Below, piece by piece: positions 42,696 through 52,140 of a stretch of 56,081 bases of DNA; position 1 is the stretch's first letter; each line of letters begins with the position of its first letter. The position numbers and the translations under genes are program-made. Under the pieces are notes generated by a model that had not been told where the DNA came from, did not search any database, and saw only the letters and a list, made by a program, of their open reading frames with translations. This stretch comes from a virus. Location: IMG/VR virus record IMGVR_UViG_3300008267_000119, positions 1 through 56,081 of that record; one strand, given 5' to 3'.

Positions 42696-45362
42696 TTATC
42701 TTATTTGTGTTGCAGTAAATATTATCGACGGACATATTGGTATATTTCCTGCTGCTGGTAGTGTTGGAAATGTTGTATTTGCTTGATTACTTTCCCATGC
42801 AAGTTCTACATAGTCTCCTGCTGAGAATGTTTTCATAAAGTTCCAAGAAGGTACTACTGAGTCATTATTTGCTGTTCGAAGTCTAGTTCCTGATTCTGGT
42901 ATGTTTACTCCATTTTTCTTAAACCAAATATAAACTGTAGCTGCGGTACCTGTTTCTAATTGTGCTGAAAATTCTAAGTTATAAACTCCACCGTTTGCAA
43001 AAGTAACTCTACTTCCACTTACAACACTCACTCCTACTGCTTCATCTAGTGTGTCTAATTGAAATGAGTGAGATACGTTAGCTGATCCTGATAGGGTTGT
43101 ATTGTTTTGGAATGCTCCGTAATTGTACTGTTTATTACCACCAAAGTAGAAATCACTACCACTTGCTACTTGTAGAGAGCCTGTTACTTGAAATGTTGAT
43201 CCTGATGCAAATACTAAATTACTTCTACTTACATCCGATGTTCCATTTCCAATTATAAAAGCGGATTGGGCTGATGATGATATATTATATTGTCCTTGAA
43301 CATGTTGATAAGAACCCGATGCTACTGTATAATACCCTTCTGCGTGTGATGCAGTTGCAAATGCTTTTGTATATTCTCCCTCTGCGTGTGAATACTTTCC
43401 TGAAGCTGTTGTAAAGTATCCTTCTGCGTGGGATGCTCCTCCAATAGCTATTGAATACTCTCCTTCTGCGTGAGCAGAGGCTCCTGCTGCTATCGTAAAT
43501 GCTCCTTCTGCGTGAGCAGCTGGTCCTGTTGTGATTGTTCCATCACCTTCAGTGTGCGAGTAGCTTCCAATAGCTACTGTACTAACTCCTTCAGCATGTG
43601 AGTAACTTCCTGATGCTAGTGTACTACTGCCTTCTGCGTGAGACATCCCACCTCTAGCTATAGTTTCAAAACCTTCAGCATGGGAGTATTCACCATAAGC
43701 GTAGTTGTTATTTCCTTCTGCATGTGAGTAATCTCCTATAGCCTGGCTATAATACCCTTCTGCATGTGAATAGGAGCCTGATGATATGCTATTCTGTCCT
43801 TCTGCATGTGAACCAAAACCAGCTGCTAGTGTTTCTGTACCTTCTGCGTGTGATGCCTGTCCACTTGCTATTCCATTAATTCCTTCAGCATGTGATGAGT
43901 TTCCGGATGCTACTGTATCTGCACCCTCTGCGTGTGATAGATATCCTGATGCTAATGTTCCTCCTCCTTCTGCATGTGAGTAGTCTCCTATGGATATGGT
44001 TTGAAATCCTTCGGCATGTGAGGATGATCCGGATGAAATAGTTTGAGTACCTTCAGCATGTGAAAGTAACCCTACTGCTGAAGTGCCATTACCTTCGGCG
44101 TGAGATCCGTCTCCTACTGTCTGTGTAGATAAGCCTTCAGCATGGGAATAGCTTCCTCTGGCTTCAGTGTCATATCCTTCGGCATGTGAGAAAGAGCCTG
44201 AAGAAATAGTATTAGTTCCTTCAGCATGTGAGTGTGATCCTGAGGCAAATGTATATTCTCCCTCGGCATGTGAATATAGTCCTGAGGATGTTGTGAATTG
44301 ACCTTCGGCATGTGAATATGATCCTGATGATAAAGTATAGTATCCTTCAGCATGTGAGGCATTACCTAACGCTACTGTACCTACTCCTTCGGTGTGGGCT
44401 GATTCTCCTACTGAATTAGTTCCATCCCCCTCAGCATGTGAGTAATATCCTGTAGCTAATGTAGCATACCCCTCAGCATGTGATAAATCCCCTACTGTCC
44501 AAGAATTATAACCTTCAGCGTGTGAATAATCTCCTATTGTTCGATTTCCCCAACCTTCGGCATGTGAATATGATCCGCTGGCTTTTGTTAGATATCCTTC
44601 GGCATGAGAATATGATCCTGAGGCTATAGTATTTCTACCTTCGGCGTGCGAGCCATAACCTGATGAAGTTGTAAATAAACCCTCTGTATGAGATGCATCA
44701 CCAATTGCTCTGGTGTTTGCTCCTTCGGCATGTGATGCATAACCTAAAGTTATAGTATTGCTACCTTCAGCATGTGAGTAGGGTGCTGATGATACAGCTT
44801 GACTACCTTCAGCATGTGAGTAATCTCCAGATGAGGTTGTATAAATTCCTTCAGCGTGTGAGTAAAGTCCTGATGATGATACGGATAAACCTTGTGTTAA
44901 TTGACCATTAAGGTTAAGAATAGTACCATTAAAAGTTAAATTAGATTCTCCATTTATATTACCACCTCCAGTTGCAGTTAATAAGTAATTATTAGAGTTA
45001 TTAGCTATAACTGTTGATATATTTGAAGCTGTAGCTGCAGTTTGTGCATATGAAGCTGTTCCTAATAATGAACCTGTAACTCCACTGTTGGCACTTATAG
45101 ATTGAGAAACATATAATGAACCCGATAATACAACAGATCCCGTAATGATGGCTACTGTAGCCCCTGGTATGTTGTATAACCCACTTCCGTCTCCTGAAAA
45201 TGAACCAGTAAAAGTTCCATTAGTGTTACCACTAATAGATACTGATCCAGTTATTATAATATCATTTGAGGTTGTTCCATTTAAAGCGTTTATTATCCTC
45301 AATAAATGTTCAGATCTAATTATCTGAGAAGGTGATATACCTGATGTACTAATTGTACTCAT
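42696..45362 (-). CDS. tail fibre/adhesin with ~37 YadA-head SHAEG repeats and C-terminal jelly-roll domain
   Basis: An 888-residue fibre. After an N-terminal attachment region (SPSQIIRSEHLLRIINALNG, then TGS/SGS beta repeats) come about 37 units of roughly 14 residues with the core SHAEG, mostly ASGSYSHAEG-type. These are the YadA/Hia head repeats that fold as a trimeric beta-roll. A QHVQGQYNISSS transition follows, then a C-terminal domain (SFQLDTLDEAVGVSVVSGSR, YNLEFSAQLETGTAATVYIW) that resembles C1q/TNF-like receptor-binding heads. It probably forms a trimeric receptor-binding fibre. Confidence 0.8.
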   Translation of the reverse strand: MSTISTSGISPSQIIRSEHLLRIINALNGTTSNDIIITGSVSISGNTNGTFTGSFSGDGSGLYNIPGATVAIITGSVVLSGSLYVSQSISANSGVTGSLLGTASYAQTAATASNISTVIANNSNNYLLTATGGGNINGESNLTFNGTILNLNGQLTQGLSVSSSGLYSHAEGIYTTSSGDYSHAEGSQAVSSAPYSHAEGSNTITLGYASHAEGANTRAIGDASHTEGLFTTSSGYGSHAEGRNTIASGSYSHAEGYLTKASGSYSHAEGWGNRTIGDYSHAEGYNSWTVGDLSHAEGYATLATGYYSHAEGDGTNSVGESAHTEGVGTVALGNASHAEGYYTLSSGSYSHAEGQFTTSSGLYSHAEGEYTFASGSHSHAEGTNTISSGSFSHAEGYDTEARGSYSHAEGLSTQTVGDGSHAEGNGTSAVGLLSHAEGTQTISSGSSSHAEGFQTISIGDYSHAEGGGTLASGYLSHAEGADTVASGNSSHAEGINGIASGQASHAEGTETLAAGFGSHAEGQNSISSGSYSHAEGYYSQAIGDYSHAEGNNNYAYGEYSHAEGFETIARGGMSHAEGSSTLASGSYSHAEGVSTVAIGSYSHTEGDGTITTGPAAHAEGAFTIAAGASAHAEGEYSIAIGGASHAEGYFTTASGKYSHAEGEYTKAFATASHAEGYYTVASGSYQHVQGQYNISSSAQSAFIIGNGTSDVSRSNLVFASGSTFQVTGSLQVASGSDFYFGGNKQYNYGAFQNNTTLSGSANVSHSFQLDTLDEAVGVSVVSGSRVTFANGGVYNLEFSAQLETGTAATVYIWFKKNGVNIPESGTRLRTANNDSVVPSWNFMKTFSAGDYVELAWESNQANTTFPTLPAAGNIPICPSIIFTATQIR

Positions 45363-45382
45363 ACTTTCAAAGTTTTATTCTC

Positions 45383-45394
45383 CAATAAATATTA
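45383..45394 (-). promoter_or_regulatory. late-type promoter motif before SHAEG fibre gene
   Basis: The coding strand reads GTAATATTTATTGG about 22 bases before the ATG at 45362. Confidence 0.4.
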
Positions 45395-45432
45395 CAGTAT
45401 TAGAGTTAATATTAGAAAATTGAGATTTCAGT

Positions 45433-46353
45433 TTATAGTGTTGTAATTAATACTAACCCGTCTCCTCCGTCTCCTCCTGATCCTCCAGTACTTCTATAAG
45501 ATCCACCACCGCCTCCGCCACCGCTTCCAAACGATCCTTTTCCTCCTTTACCTCCAGTTCGTCCAGCTGTAGTTGCTACACCACCACCACTTCCTCCTGT
45601 GAAGAACATTGGAATACTCATTGATAGATTGTTAGGCAGAGATGTATATCCTGCAACTCCGTGTATTGTATCATCGGCGGCATTAATAGTTCCTGCAGGT
45701 ATTGTTGGTAAGAATCCCGATCCTGTTATTAGTCCTGCTGCAAATCCAGTTCCTCCTGCAGAGCATGCTCCTCCTCCGGATGCTCCAGTGGCTATAGATG
45801 TTGGGGTTAGATTTGTTACTGTTCCTCCAGTGGTTGTTCCTGCTGTTCCATTTTGTCCAGGTTCCACATTTATTAATCCTAAGTTTCCATTAATTGTTGC
45901 TGCAAAACCCCAGATAGTTCCTGCTGTTCCTCCTGCTCCGGGGGTTGACGACCCACCTAATCCACCACCTGTAGGACCTGCTGCCCCATTTTGTAATAGT
46001 ATGTTTATTGAAGCTGAATCAGGCTGATAACTTACGTATGTAAGTCCTCCTGAAGTACCTGCAGCATCTGCTACCCCACCTGCTCCTCCTTTTCCAATTA
46101 ATATGTAAAGAGTATCTGGGAGGGTACATGCAAGAAATGTTGCTGAGAGGATAGCTGAGCTAGCTCCTCCTCCACCTCCTGTAGCTGTGTTAATAGCTGA
46201 GGTTCTTCCTCCACCACCTCCGCTACCTCCTCCTAATAGGAAAAAGTGTACAATATTGGCGTTTTTAGGTTTATTCCAAACCTTCCAAGTATGCCCATTA
46301 CCGAGGAATAGGCTACTGTTATTTCTTACAGGTATATTGTTAACTGCACTCAT
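45433..46353 (-). CDS. glycine-rich phage adhesin, copy 2
   Basis: A 306-residue protein in which more than a quarter of residues are Gly. A conserved head (SLFLGNGHTWKVWNKPKNAN, then IVHFFLLGGGSGGGGG) is followed by PDTLYILIGKGGAGG, a variable middle with GG turns, and the end GGGGGGGSYRSTGGSGGDGG. It is a tandem paralogue of 46357-47268. Glycine-rich sheets of this type form receptor-binding tips, as in T-even gp38-like adhesins and Gly-rich tail proteins. The middle varies most, as expected for host-range regions. Confidence 0.7.
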   Translation of the reverse strand: MSAVNNIPVRNNSSLFLGNGHTWKVWNKPKNANIVHFFLLGGGSGGGGGRTSAINTATGGGGGASSAILSATFLACTLPDTLYILIGKGGAGGVADAAGTSGGLTYVSYQPDSASINILLQNGAAGPTGGGLGGSSTPGAGGTAGTIWGFAATINGNLGLINVEPGQNGTAGTTTGGTVTNLTPTSIATGASGGGACSAGGTGFAAGLITGSGFLPTIPAGTINAADDTIHGVAGYTSLPNNLSMSIPMFFTGGSGGGVATTAGRTGGKGGKGSFGSGGGGGGGSYRSTGGSGGDGGDGLVLITTL

Positions 46354-46356
46354 AGT

Positions 46357-47268
46357 TTACCAGGCTGTAATTATTACTAATCCATCACCACCTCGCCCAC
46401 CTGGGCCTCCACTAGCTGTAAGTCCTGCTCCACCTCCACCACCTCCACAGCCGTAGGCACCATTTCCTCCTGGTCCTCCAGTGCCAGCTTCCGAAGCTCC
46501 TCCACCTGCTCCCCCTGTAAAGAACATTGGTTGACTTTTTGTGGTGTTGTCTAATAGACTAGATTGATATCCTCCACTCCCCGCGCCAGCTGTTGTAGCA
46601 TCCTGTGTTGCAAATCCTCCTGATACACTATTTAGGAATCCAGATCCTGATATATTACCTCCCACAAAGGCAGCACTAGTCGATGTATTTCCTCCTGATG
46701 CTCCCCCACATACAAATGTTGTAGGAATAATACTTGCTCCGGGTACTGAAATAGCACTATTAGCCCCTGCTGTTCCGGCCGCTGCTGTAGCAAACCCTAA
46801 TTGATTTAAGATATTCCCAGTCCAAGCAGTTTCTCCGGATCCACCATTTCCTCCTCCAGAACCCGCGACAGCTACTACCGTTCCTGATCTCATTAAAATA
46901 TTTAAAGATGCTGAGTTAGGTTGGACACATACAAATGATGTCATTCCTGATACTCCATTTCCTACGGTAGCACCTCCTATTCCTCCAGCTCCCCCTTGCC
47001 CAACAAGTAAGTAAAGTGTATCTGGAAGTTGTGATGCAGCAAATAGTCCTGTTGAATATCCTGCAGAACCACCACCTCCACCACCTCTCCTTGCAGCAGT
47101 TGCTAAACCTACACTTCCCGCACCACCACCTGCTCCTGCTCCTAAACAAAATATGTTTACAAACTTGCAGTTGTTGGGTTTGTTCCATACCTGGAAGGTT
47201 GAACCACCTTTAGTATAAAATACTTGGCTGTTTGATGCACCATTACTAATATCAAAGAAATCTACCAT
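46357..47268 (-). CDS. glycine-rich phage adhesin, copy 1
   Basis: A 303-residue glycine-rich protein with the same architecture as its neighbour: STFQVWNKPNNCKFVNIFCL then GAGAGGGAG, PDTLYLLVGQGGAGG, SMFFTGGAGGG-like (QPMFFTGGAGGG) and an end of CGGGGGGAGLTASGG. The two genes are 3 bases apart and were made by duplication, then diverged mainly in the middle. They may be alternative or cooperating receptor-binding tips. Confidence 0.7.
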   Translation of the reverse strand: MVDFFDISNGASNSQVFYTKGGSTFQVWNKPNNCKFVNIFCLGAGAGGGAGSVGLATAARRGGGGGGSAGYSTGLFAASQLPDTLYLLVGQGGAGGIGGATVGNGVSGMTSFVCVQPNSASLNILMRSGTVVAVAGSGGGNGGSGETAWTGNILNQLGFATAAAGTAGANSAISVPGASIIPTTFVCGGASGGNTSTSAAFVGGNISGSGFLNSVSGGFATQDATTAGAGSGGYQSSLLDNTTKSQPMFFTGGAGGGASEAGTGGPGGNGAYGCGGGGGGAGLTASGGPGGRGGDGLVIITAW

Positions 47269-47278
47269 ATAACTTTAT

Positions 47279-47698
47279 TTAGTATTTTCCTGCAATAGCT
47301 ATACAATCATATCCTGCAGCTACTGTTGTTCCTACTGTTACATAAATTCTATATCCTGGTGGTAATGCTACGTTTACTGGAATTTCATAGATAGATAGAG
47401 CTGTTGTTTGTGATACAGTAGTAACTGCTAATGATATTTCATCCCATAGTGTGTTATTATCGGCTGTTGCTATATCTGAACCGTTGTTAATCCAAATTCT
47501 AGCTACAGTGGCTATATTAGTTCCTAGTGGTCTAAATCTAAGTTTTTGAAGATAACCACCATTGGTAGCATCTGCTGTAAAAATTAAATAAGAAGTTCCT
47601 GATGTTAAGTCTGTTGTGGTGTTTGCTGTTGCTATTGGAGCAGTATTCCATTGAATATCTCCTACTCTTGTCCAAATTGGGGCTGCGTTTCCTGCCAT
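47279..47698 (-). CDS. tail-associated beta-sandwich protein
   Basis: A 139-residue protein starting MAGNAAPIWTRVGDIQWNTA, with LIFTADATNGGYLQKLRFRP and VARIWINNGSD, and a C-terminal PVNVALPPGYRIYVTVGTTV followed by AAGYDCIAIAGKY. This layout is widespread among phage tail or virion accessory proteins and usually adjoins fibre genes. A precise role is not known. Confidence 0.7.
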   Translation of the reverse strand: MAGNAAPIWTRVGDIQWNTAPIATANTTTDLTSGTSYLIFTADATNGGYLQKLRFRPLGTNIATVARIWINNGSDIATADNNTLWDEISLAVTTVSQTTALSIYEIPVNVALPPGYRIYVTVGTTVAAGYDCIAIAGKY

Positions 47699-47710
47699 TA
47701 TATTTTATTT

Positions 47711-50700
47711 TTAAGTTAAAAAATTCAGTGATTGAAGTGCTGCTACAAGACCTAAGTCTGTAGGAGCTTTATCAGCATGTGAGGCACTTATGGCATATGA
47801 ACTACTTAATGCATATGAAGCACTTGTTGCTGTATTAGCATATGATGCAGAAGTACTTTCTAAACTATATGAACTACTCAAAGCATATGAGCTACTTAAT
47901 GCATATGAAGCGCTTGTACTGTTGAAACTATATGAACTGCTTTCGGCATACGAAGCTGTTACACTATAAGATCCACTTAATGCATATGAGCTACTTAGAG
48001 CATATGAGGCACTTGTAGCGTTATTTGAATAGGATGCTGATGTACTCGAACTAGCATAAGATGCACTTACACTTACTAGACTGAATGAGCTACTTAAGGC
48101 GTAAGATGAACTTAAATTAGTTAACGAATATGAGGCTGAAGTGCTATTATCACTATAACTTGAGGATATAGCATATGAAGCGCTCGTTGCACTATTTGAA
48201 TAAGAAGCAGAAGTACTAGCTTGACTATATGATGAAGATAGTGCATATGAACTACTAATTGAGTTACTACTCCAAGATGAAGTTCCTATTAAATCTCCTA
48301 AAAATGACCCTGTTACTCCTTGTGTTGCGGTTAATGAACCAGTTACTTGAGTAATTGAACCACTGTTGTAGATTGTACCTGGTTGAATGTGATCTGATCC
48401 TTGCCCTACTGCTACAAAATTACTGGTCATTCCAGTTTCATTTCCCAACCCTGAAGTGTTCCTTGGACCTGAAATTAGCATTCCCCCGTCGTAGGTAGAA
48501 CCTGAAGGATTTGAGTAAACCCATTTATTATTTTGTGAGTCCCAGAGCAAAGATCCAGTTGATGAATTACCAAATGATCCAGAATCTATTACTGTGATTC
48601 CTCCAAATCTAGATGAAGGATTATCTGTATTTAAAACTATTATGTTTGTGCCTATAGATACTACAGAAGCTGTTACATATGCAAAGGAGGCTGTCCCTAT
48701 TATTTGTAGGTTTCCATTAATTACTCCTCCAGTTAATGGTAAGTAATTTGGGGCGTAAGAAGCAGTTTCTGAGTACGAACTTGATAGTGCAGTAGCCGCA
48801 TACGATGCACTTACAGCAAATGATGCAGTTTCAGGTACATTCAACGCATAAGATGCGGTAGTAGCATAAGATGCACTTATGGCAAACGATGCAGTTGCAG
48901 GCACGTTTAATGCGTAAGAAGCTGTTAAGGCGTATGATGAGCTCAAACTACTTAGTGAGTAAGAAGCGCTTGTAGAATTATTCGAATAAGATGCTGTAGT
49001 GCTTGAACTGGCATATGATGCGCTTGTACTTGTTAAACTATATGATCCACTTAAAGAATAGGATGAGCTTAAGCTGTTCGCGGAATATGATGCAGTGATT
49101 GAATTGTTACTCCAAGAAGCTGTCCCAAATAAAGATCCAGTTATTCCTTGTGTTATATTTAATGAACCTGTTACTTGTACTAAGGTTCCAGCTGCAAATA
49201 TTAGGTTACTTCTGTTACTAGTTGAAGTTCCATTTCCTACTATGAAAGCTGCATCTATTGAGGACGATCTATTATACTGACCTTGTACGTGTTGATAAGG
49301 TCCTGATGCTACTGTATAGTACCCTTCTGCATGAGAATATTGTCCTGATGCGGATGTAAAATTCCCTTCAGCATGTGACCCAGGTCCTGATGCTACTGTA
49401 TAGTACCCTTCTGCATGAGAATATTGTCCTGATGCGGATGTAAAATTCCCTTCAGCATGTGACCCCTCTCCATTTGCTAATGTTTGGGATCCCTCTGCGT
49501 GTGAGTATACTCCGGATGCCATAGTCTTATACCCTTCAGCATGTGAGTAGTTTGCTAATGTGGTACTTTCTAAACCCTCTGCATGTGAGTTAAATCCTGA
49601 TGATGTTGTGTATAGGCCTTCTGCGTGTGAGAATAATCCTGAGGCTCTTGTGTTACTTCCTTCTGCATGCGAGTAATCTCCTGATGATATTGTGTTACTT
49701 CCTTCTGCATGAGAATACTGTCCTGATGCCGTTGTATACCTACCTTCAGCATGAGAGGAGTATCCTGATGCAGATGTAGCATAGCCCTCGGCGTGTGAAT
49801 AAGCTCCTCCAGCTGCAGTACTAAATCCTTCAGTGTGTGAATAGTTTCCTGTAGATACTGTTGAATGCCCTTCGGCATGTGACCAATCTCCTACTGCTTT
49901 AGTACCTCCCCCTTCTGCATGGGAATACCACCCGGATGCTGATGTAGAGTTTCCTTCGGCATGTGAGATGTATCCAGATGCTATTGTATTAAAACCTTCA
50001 GCGTGTGACCCACCTCCTACGGCTTGGCTACCCCACCCTTCAGTATGGGAGTAATCTCCTATAGCTGAGGTATTGGTCCCTTCAGCATGTGAACCATACC
50101 CTGATGATATTGTATTATTTCCCTCAGCATGAGAAGCTTCTCCTGAGGATATTGAATAATTACCCTCAGCATGAGATCCATCTCCAGAAGCTAGAGTGGA
50201 AAACCCTTCAGCATGTGAACCATACCCTGATGCTGTTGAACCTGAAGCTGTAATGTCATAAGGGTCTTGTGCTCCTTCAGCATGTGAATATGATCCTGAT
50301 GCTGTTGTATAAAATCCCTCCGCATGTGATCCAGTTCCGAATGCAATGCTTCCTGATCCTTGACTTAAAGATCCAGTTATTACTTGATTTCCTATAAAGA
50401 TATTTGAACCAGTAGTTGCAAATGTTCCAGATACTGCTGTAAAAACAGGATCTGTTTCTTGATAATATGAAGCAGTATATGAATAAGAAGAACTATTACT
50501 CTGCAATGCAAATGAAGAACTAGTACTCATAATACTCCAAGAAGAAGTACCGTAGAGAGACCCTGTTATCCCTTCAGTCACTTCTAATGCACCTGATATT
50601 ATCAGTGAACCAGAGTATGGTGATAAGTTTTCAATAGAACCTGATGGTCCTTGGGGTCCTACTGAACCCGAAGGTCCTTGGATACCTTGAGAACCAGATG

Positions 50701-51484
50701 GCCCTACTGAGCCTGACGGTCCTTGTGAACCCGACGGTCCTTGAATACCTTGGATTCCTTGAATACCTTGTGAGCCTGATGGTCCTATTTCTCCTTGAAT
50801 ACCTTGAATACCCTGTGATCCAGAAGGTCCTGTTAATCCTATTGGACCTTGTGAACCCGATGGGCCCTGAGAGCCTGATGCTCCAGTTAATCCAATCGGT
50901 CCTTGTGAGCCTGATGGTCCTATTTCTCCTTGGGGTCCCTGTGAACCAGAAGGTCCTTGGATACCCTGTGAACCTGATGGTCCTGTTAACCCAATGGGTC
51001 CTTGTGATCCAGATGGCCCTGGAATACCTTGAATACCCTGGATTCCTTGTGAACCTGAAGGTCCAATTTCTCCTTGTGGGCCTTGTGAACCAGATGGGCC
51101 TTGAATACCTTGGATTCCTTGAATACCTTGTGAACCTGAAGGTCCAATTTCTCCTTGAGGACCTTGTGACCCAGAAGGTCCTTGAATACCCTGAATACCT
51201 TGTGAACCCGATGGACCAACTAATCCTTGTGGTCCTTGTGATCCGGATGGCCCTTGAATACCTTGTGATCCAGATGGACCAATTAATCCCTGTGGTCCTT
51301 GAGAACCTGACGGACCTGGTACCCCCTGAACACCTTGTGGTCCGGGAGCTGTTACTTCTACTACTTGGGTGGTTAGTTGTACTACATCTACAAAAGTAGG
51401 ATTATTAGGATCAGTTACAGTTATGTAATTAATCTTCTCTTCAATTGAGATAGTATTTGTATTTAAGGATATGTTAACTGACAT
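47711..51484 (-). CDS. giant tail fibre: collagen repeats, SHAEG (YadA-head) repeats and SSSYAL repeats
   Basis: A 1257-residue fibre. Residues about 45-280 are collagen-like Gly-X-Y triplets (GPSGSQGPQG, GIQGIQGPSG). About 24 SHAEG head repeats follow. Then come a QHVQG transition and a SNRSNLIFAAGT module shared with 42696-45362, and two tracts of low-complexity SASYALSSSYS units around a folded domain (NPSSRFGGITVIDSGSFGNS). The C-terminus ends DKAPTDLGLVAALQSLNFLT. Both collagen and YadA heads form trimers, so this is likely a long trimeric stalk. An exact 84-base duplication lies inside (49299-49465). Confidence 0.8.
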   Translation of the reverse strand: MSVNISLNTNTISIEEKINYITVTDPNNPTFVDVVQLTTQVVEVTAPGPQGVQGVPGPSGSQGPQGLIGPSGSQGIQGPSGSQGPQGLVGPSGSQGIQGIQGPSGSQGPQGEIGPSGSQGIQGIQGIQGPSGSQGPQGEIGPSGSQGIQGIQGIPGPSGSQGPIGLTGPSGSQGIQGPSGSQGPQGEIGPSGSQGPIGLTGASGSQGPSGSQGPIGLTGPSGSQGIQGIQGEIGPSGSQGIQGIQGIQGPSGSQGPSGSVGPSGSQGIQGPSGSVGPQGPSGSIENLSPYSGSLIISGALEVTEGITGSLYGTSSWSIMSTSSSFALQSNSSSYSYTASYYQETDPVFTAVSGTFATTGSNIFIGNQVITGSLSQGSGSIAFGTGSHAEGFYTTASGSYSHAEGAQDPYDITASGSTASGYGSHAEGFSTLASGDGSHAEGNYSISSGEASHAEGNNTISSGYGSHAEGTNTSAIGDYSHTEGWGSQAVGGGSHAEGFNTIASGYISHAEGNSTSASGWYSHAEGGGTKAVGDWSHAEGHSTVSTGNYSHTEGFSTAAGGAYSHAEGYATSASGYSSHAEGRYTTASGQYSHAEGSNTISSGDYSHAEGSNTRASGLFSHAEGLYTTSSGFNSHAEGLESTTLANYSHAEGYKTMASGVYSHAEGSQTLANGEGSHAEGNFTSASGQYSHAEGYYTVASGPGSHAEGNFTSASGQYSHAEGYYTVASGPYQHVQGQYNRSSSIDAAFIVGNGTSTSNRSNLIFAAGTLVQVTGSLNITQGITGSLFGTASWSNNSITASYSANSLSSSYSLSGSYSLTSTSASYASSSTTASYSNNSTSASYSLSSLSSSYALTASYALNVPATASFAISASYATTASYALNVPETASFAVSASYAATALSSSYSETASYAPNYLPLTGGVINGNLQIIGTASFAYVTASVVSIGTNIIVLNTDNPSSRFGGITVIDSGSFGNSSTGSLLWDSQNNKWVYSNPSGSTYDGGMLISGPRNTSGLGNETGMTSNFVAVGQGSDHIQPGTIYNSGSITQVTGSLTATQGVTGSFLGDLIGTSSWSSNSISSSYALSSSYSQASTSASYSNSATSASYAISSSYSDNSTSASYSLTNLSSSYALSSSFSLVSVSASYASSSTSASYSNNATSASYALSSSYALSGSYSVTASYAESSSYSFNSTSASYALSSSYALSSSYSLESTSASYANTATSASYALSSSYAISASHADKAPTDLGLVAALQSLNFLT
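49299..49465 (-). repeat. exact tandem duplication of an 84-bp SHAEG double unit
   Basis: The 84 bases at 49299-49382 recur at 49383-49465 with no mismatch seen over about 83 bases. They encode two copies of a 28-residue unit with NFTSASGQYSHAEG then YYTVASGPGSHAEG. Other SHAEG units are much more diverged in DNA, so this expansion is recent. Confidence 0.85.
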
Positions 51485-51494
51485 ATTGTTATCT

Positions 51495-51881
51495 CTATCG
51501 GGTTACCTCTTTACTTAATGTAATTTGTCCTTCTAATATTCGGGTAACAGTATCACCTGATGATATTTCTAAATCGTATCTTGCAGTTTGAAAATTAAAA
51601 ACCGATGAAGAAGCAGCGGATATATAGATTCCTATCGATCCGCTTGTTGGTGGAGTTGATCCATTACTTCCGCTAAAATTTAATCCAGTTCCATCCGCAG
51701 CTAGTGAGCTAGAAAGTGTAGCATAGGTTACAGGATTATTATCTGCAAAATTAGATCTAATTTGCATTTTGCCAGAATACCCTGTTAAATTAATAGGTAA
51801 ACTATTAGGATCTTTATATTGAATTTCAAAATCTAAGGTAGTTCCTTGCTCTATAGTAAATGAGTATTTTCCAGCTGCCAT
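51495..51881 (-). CDS. phage structural protein, Ig-like (tail/baseplate)
   Basis: A 128-residue protein starting MAAGKYSFTIEQGTTLDFEI, with PINLTGYSGKMQIRSNFADN and ending GDTVTRILEGQITLSKEVTR. This 'EQGxTxxxxIxYKDxxxxPINLTGY' pattern marks a common small virion protein in T4-like phages that joins fibres or baseplate. It precedes the giant fibre by 10 bases. Function is inferred from family context. Confidence 0.75.
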   Translation of the reverse strand: MAAGKYSFTIEQGTTLDFEIQYKDPNSLPINLTGYSGKMQIRSNFADNNPVTYATLSSSLAADGTGLNFSGSNGSTPPTSGSIGIYISAASSSVFNFQTARYDLEISSGDTVTRILEGQITLSKEVTR

Positions 51882-51903
51882 ATTTTTATATTATAAATGT
51901 ATT

Positions 51904-51916
51904 TAATATAAATATG
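51904..51916 (-). promoter_or_regulatory. late-type promoter motif
   Basis: The coding strand reads CATATTTATATTA about 22 bases before the ATG at 51881. Confidence 0.45.
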
Positions 51917-51924
51917 TGGAGTAT

Positions 51925-52131
51925 TTAATTATCTACATTGACCTGTTCTTGATTCTCTATAATTTCATCTTCCTCTACCCACATTGAGTAGTCTCCGTTT
52001 AAAGGAACATAAATTTCTTTAGCTCTTATTTCTGGGTCTTCTGATTTGTTCACTAATTCTTTACCACTATCTGCAGTAATATGTATGTAGTAATCTGGTA
52101 TAGTCTCTATTTTCATATATTTGATTTTCAT
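51925..52131 (-). CDS. hypothetical acidic protein
   Basis: A 68-residue protein starting MKIKYMKIETIPDYYIHITA and ending VEEDEIIENQEQVNVDN. It lies 9 bases after the LRR-like fibre gene and before a late promoter motif, so it belongs to the adhesin module. No domain is recognised. An alternative start is the second Met (MKIETIP). Confidence 0.55.
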   Translation of the reverse strand: MKIKYMKIETIPDYYIHITADSGKELVNKSEDPEIRAKEIYVPLNGDYSMWVEEDEIIENQEQVNVDN

Positions 52132-52140
52132 TGCTTACTA

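Noticed and set aside
45433-47268. Diversity-generating retroelement acting on the Gly-rich adhesins
   Set aside because: No reverse transcriptase, accessory gene or template repeat is visible in the window.
42696-50340. Regularly spaced short repeats that could suggest a CRISPR array
   Set aside because: The repeats are in-frame SHAEG codons about 42 bases apart inside long ORFs; no constant repeat/unique spacer structure or cas genes.
43786-51399. Several plus-strand ORFs opposite the fibre genes, for example 43786-43983, 45599-46027 and 50644-51399
   Set aside because: They are mirror frames of repetitive, stop-poor fibre genes, have low-complexity translations and no start signals.
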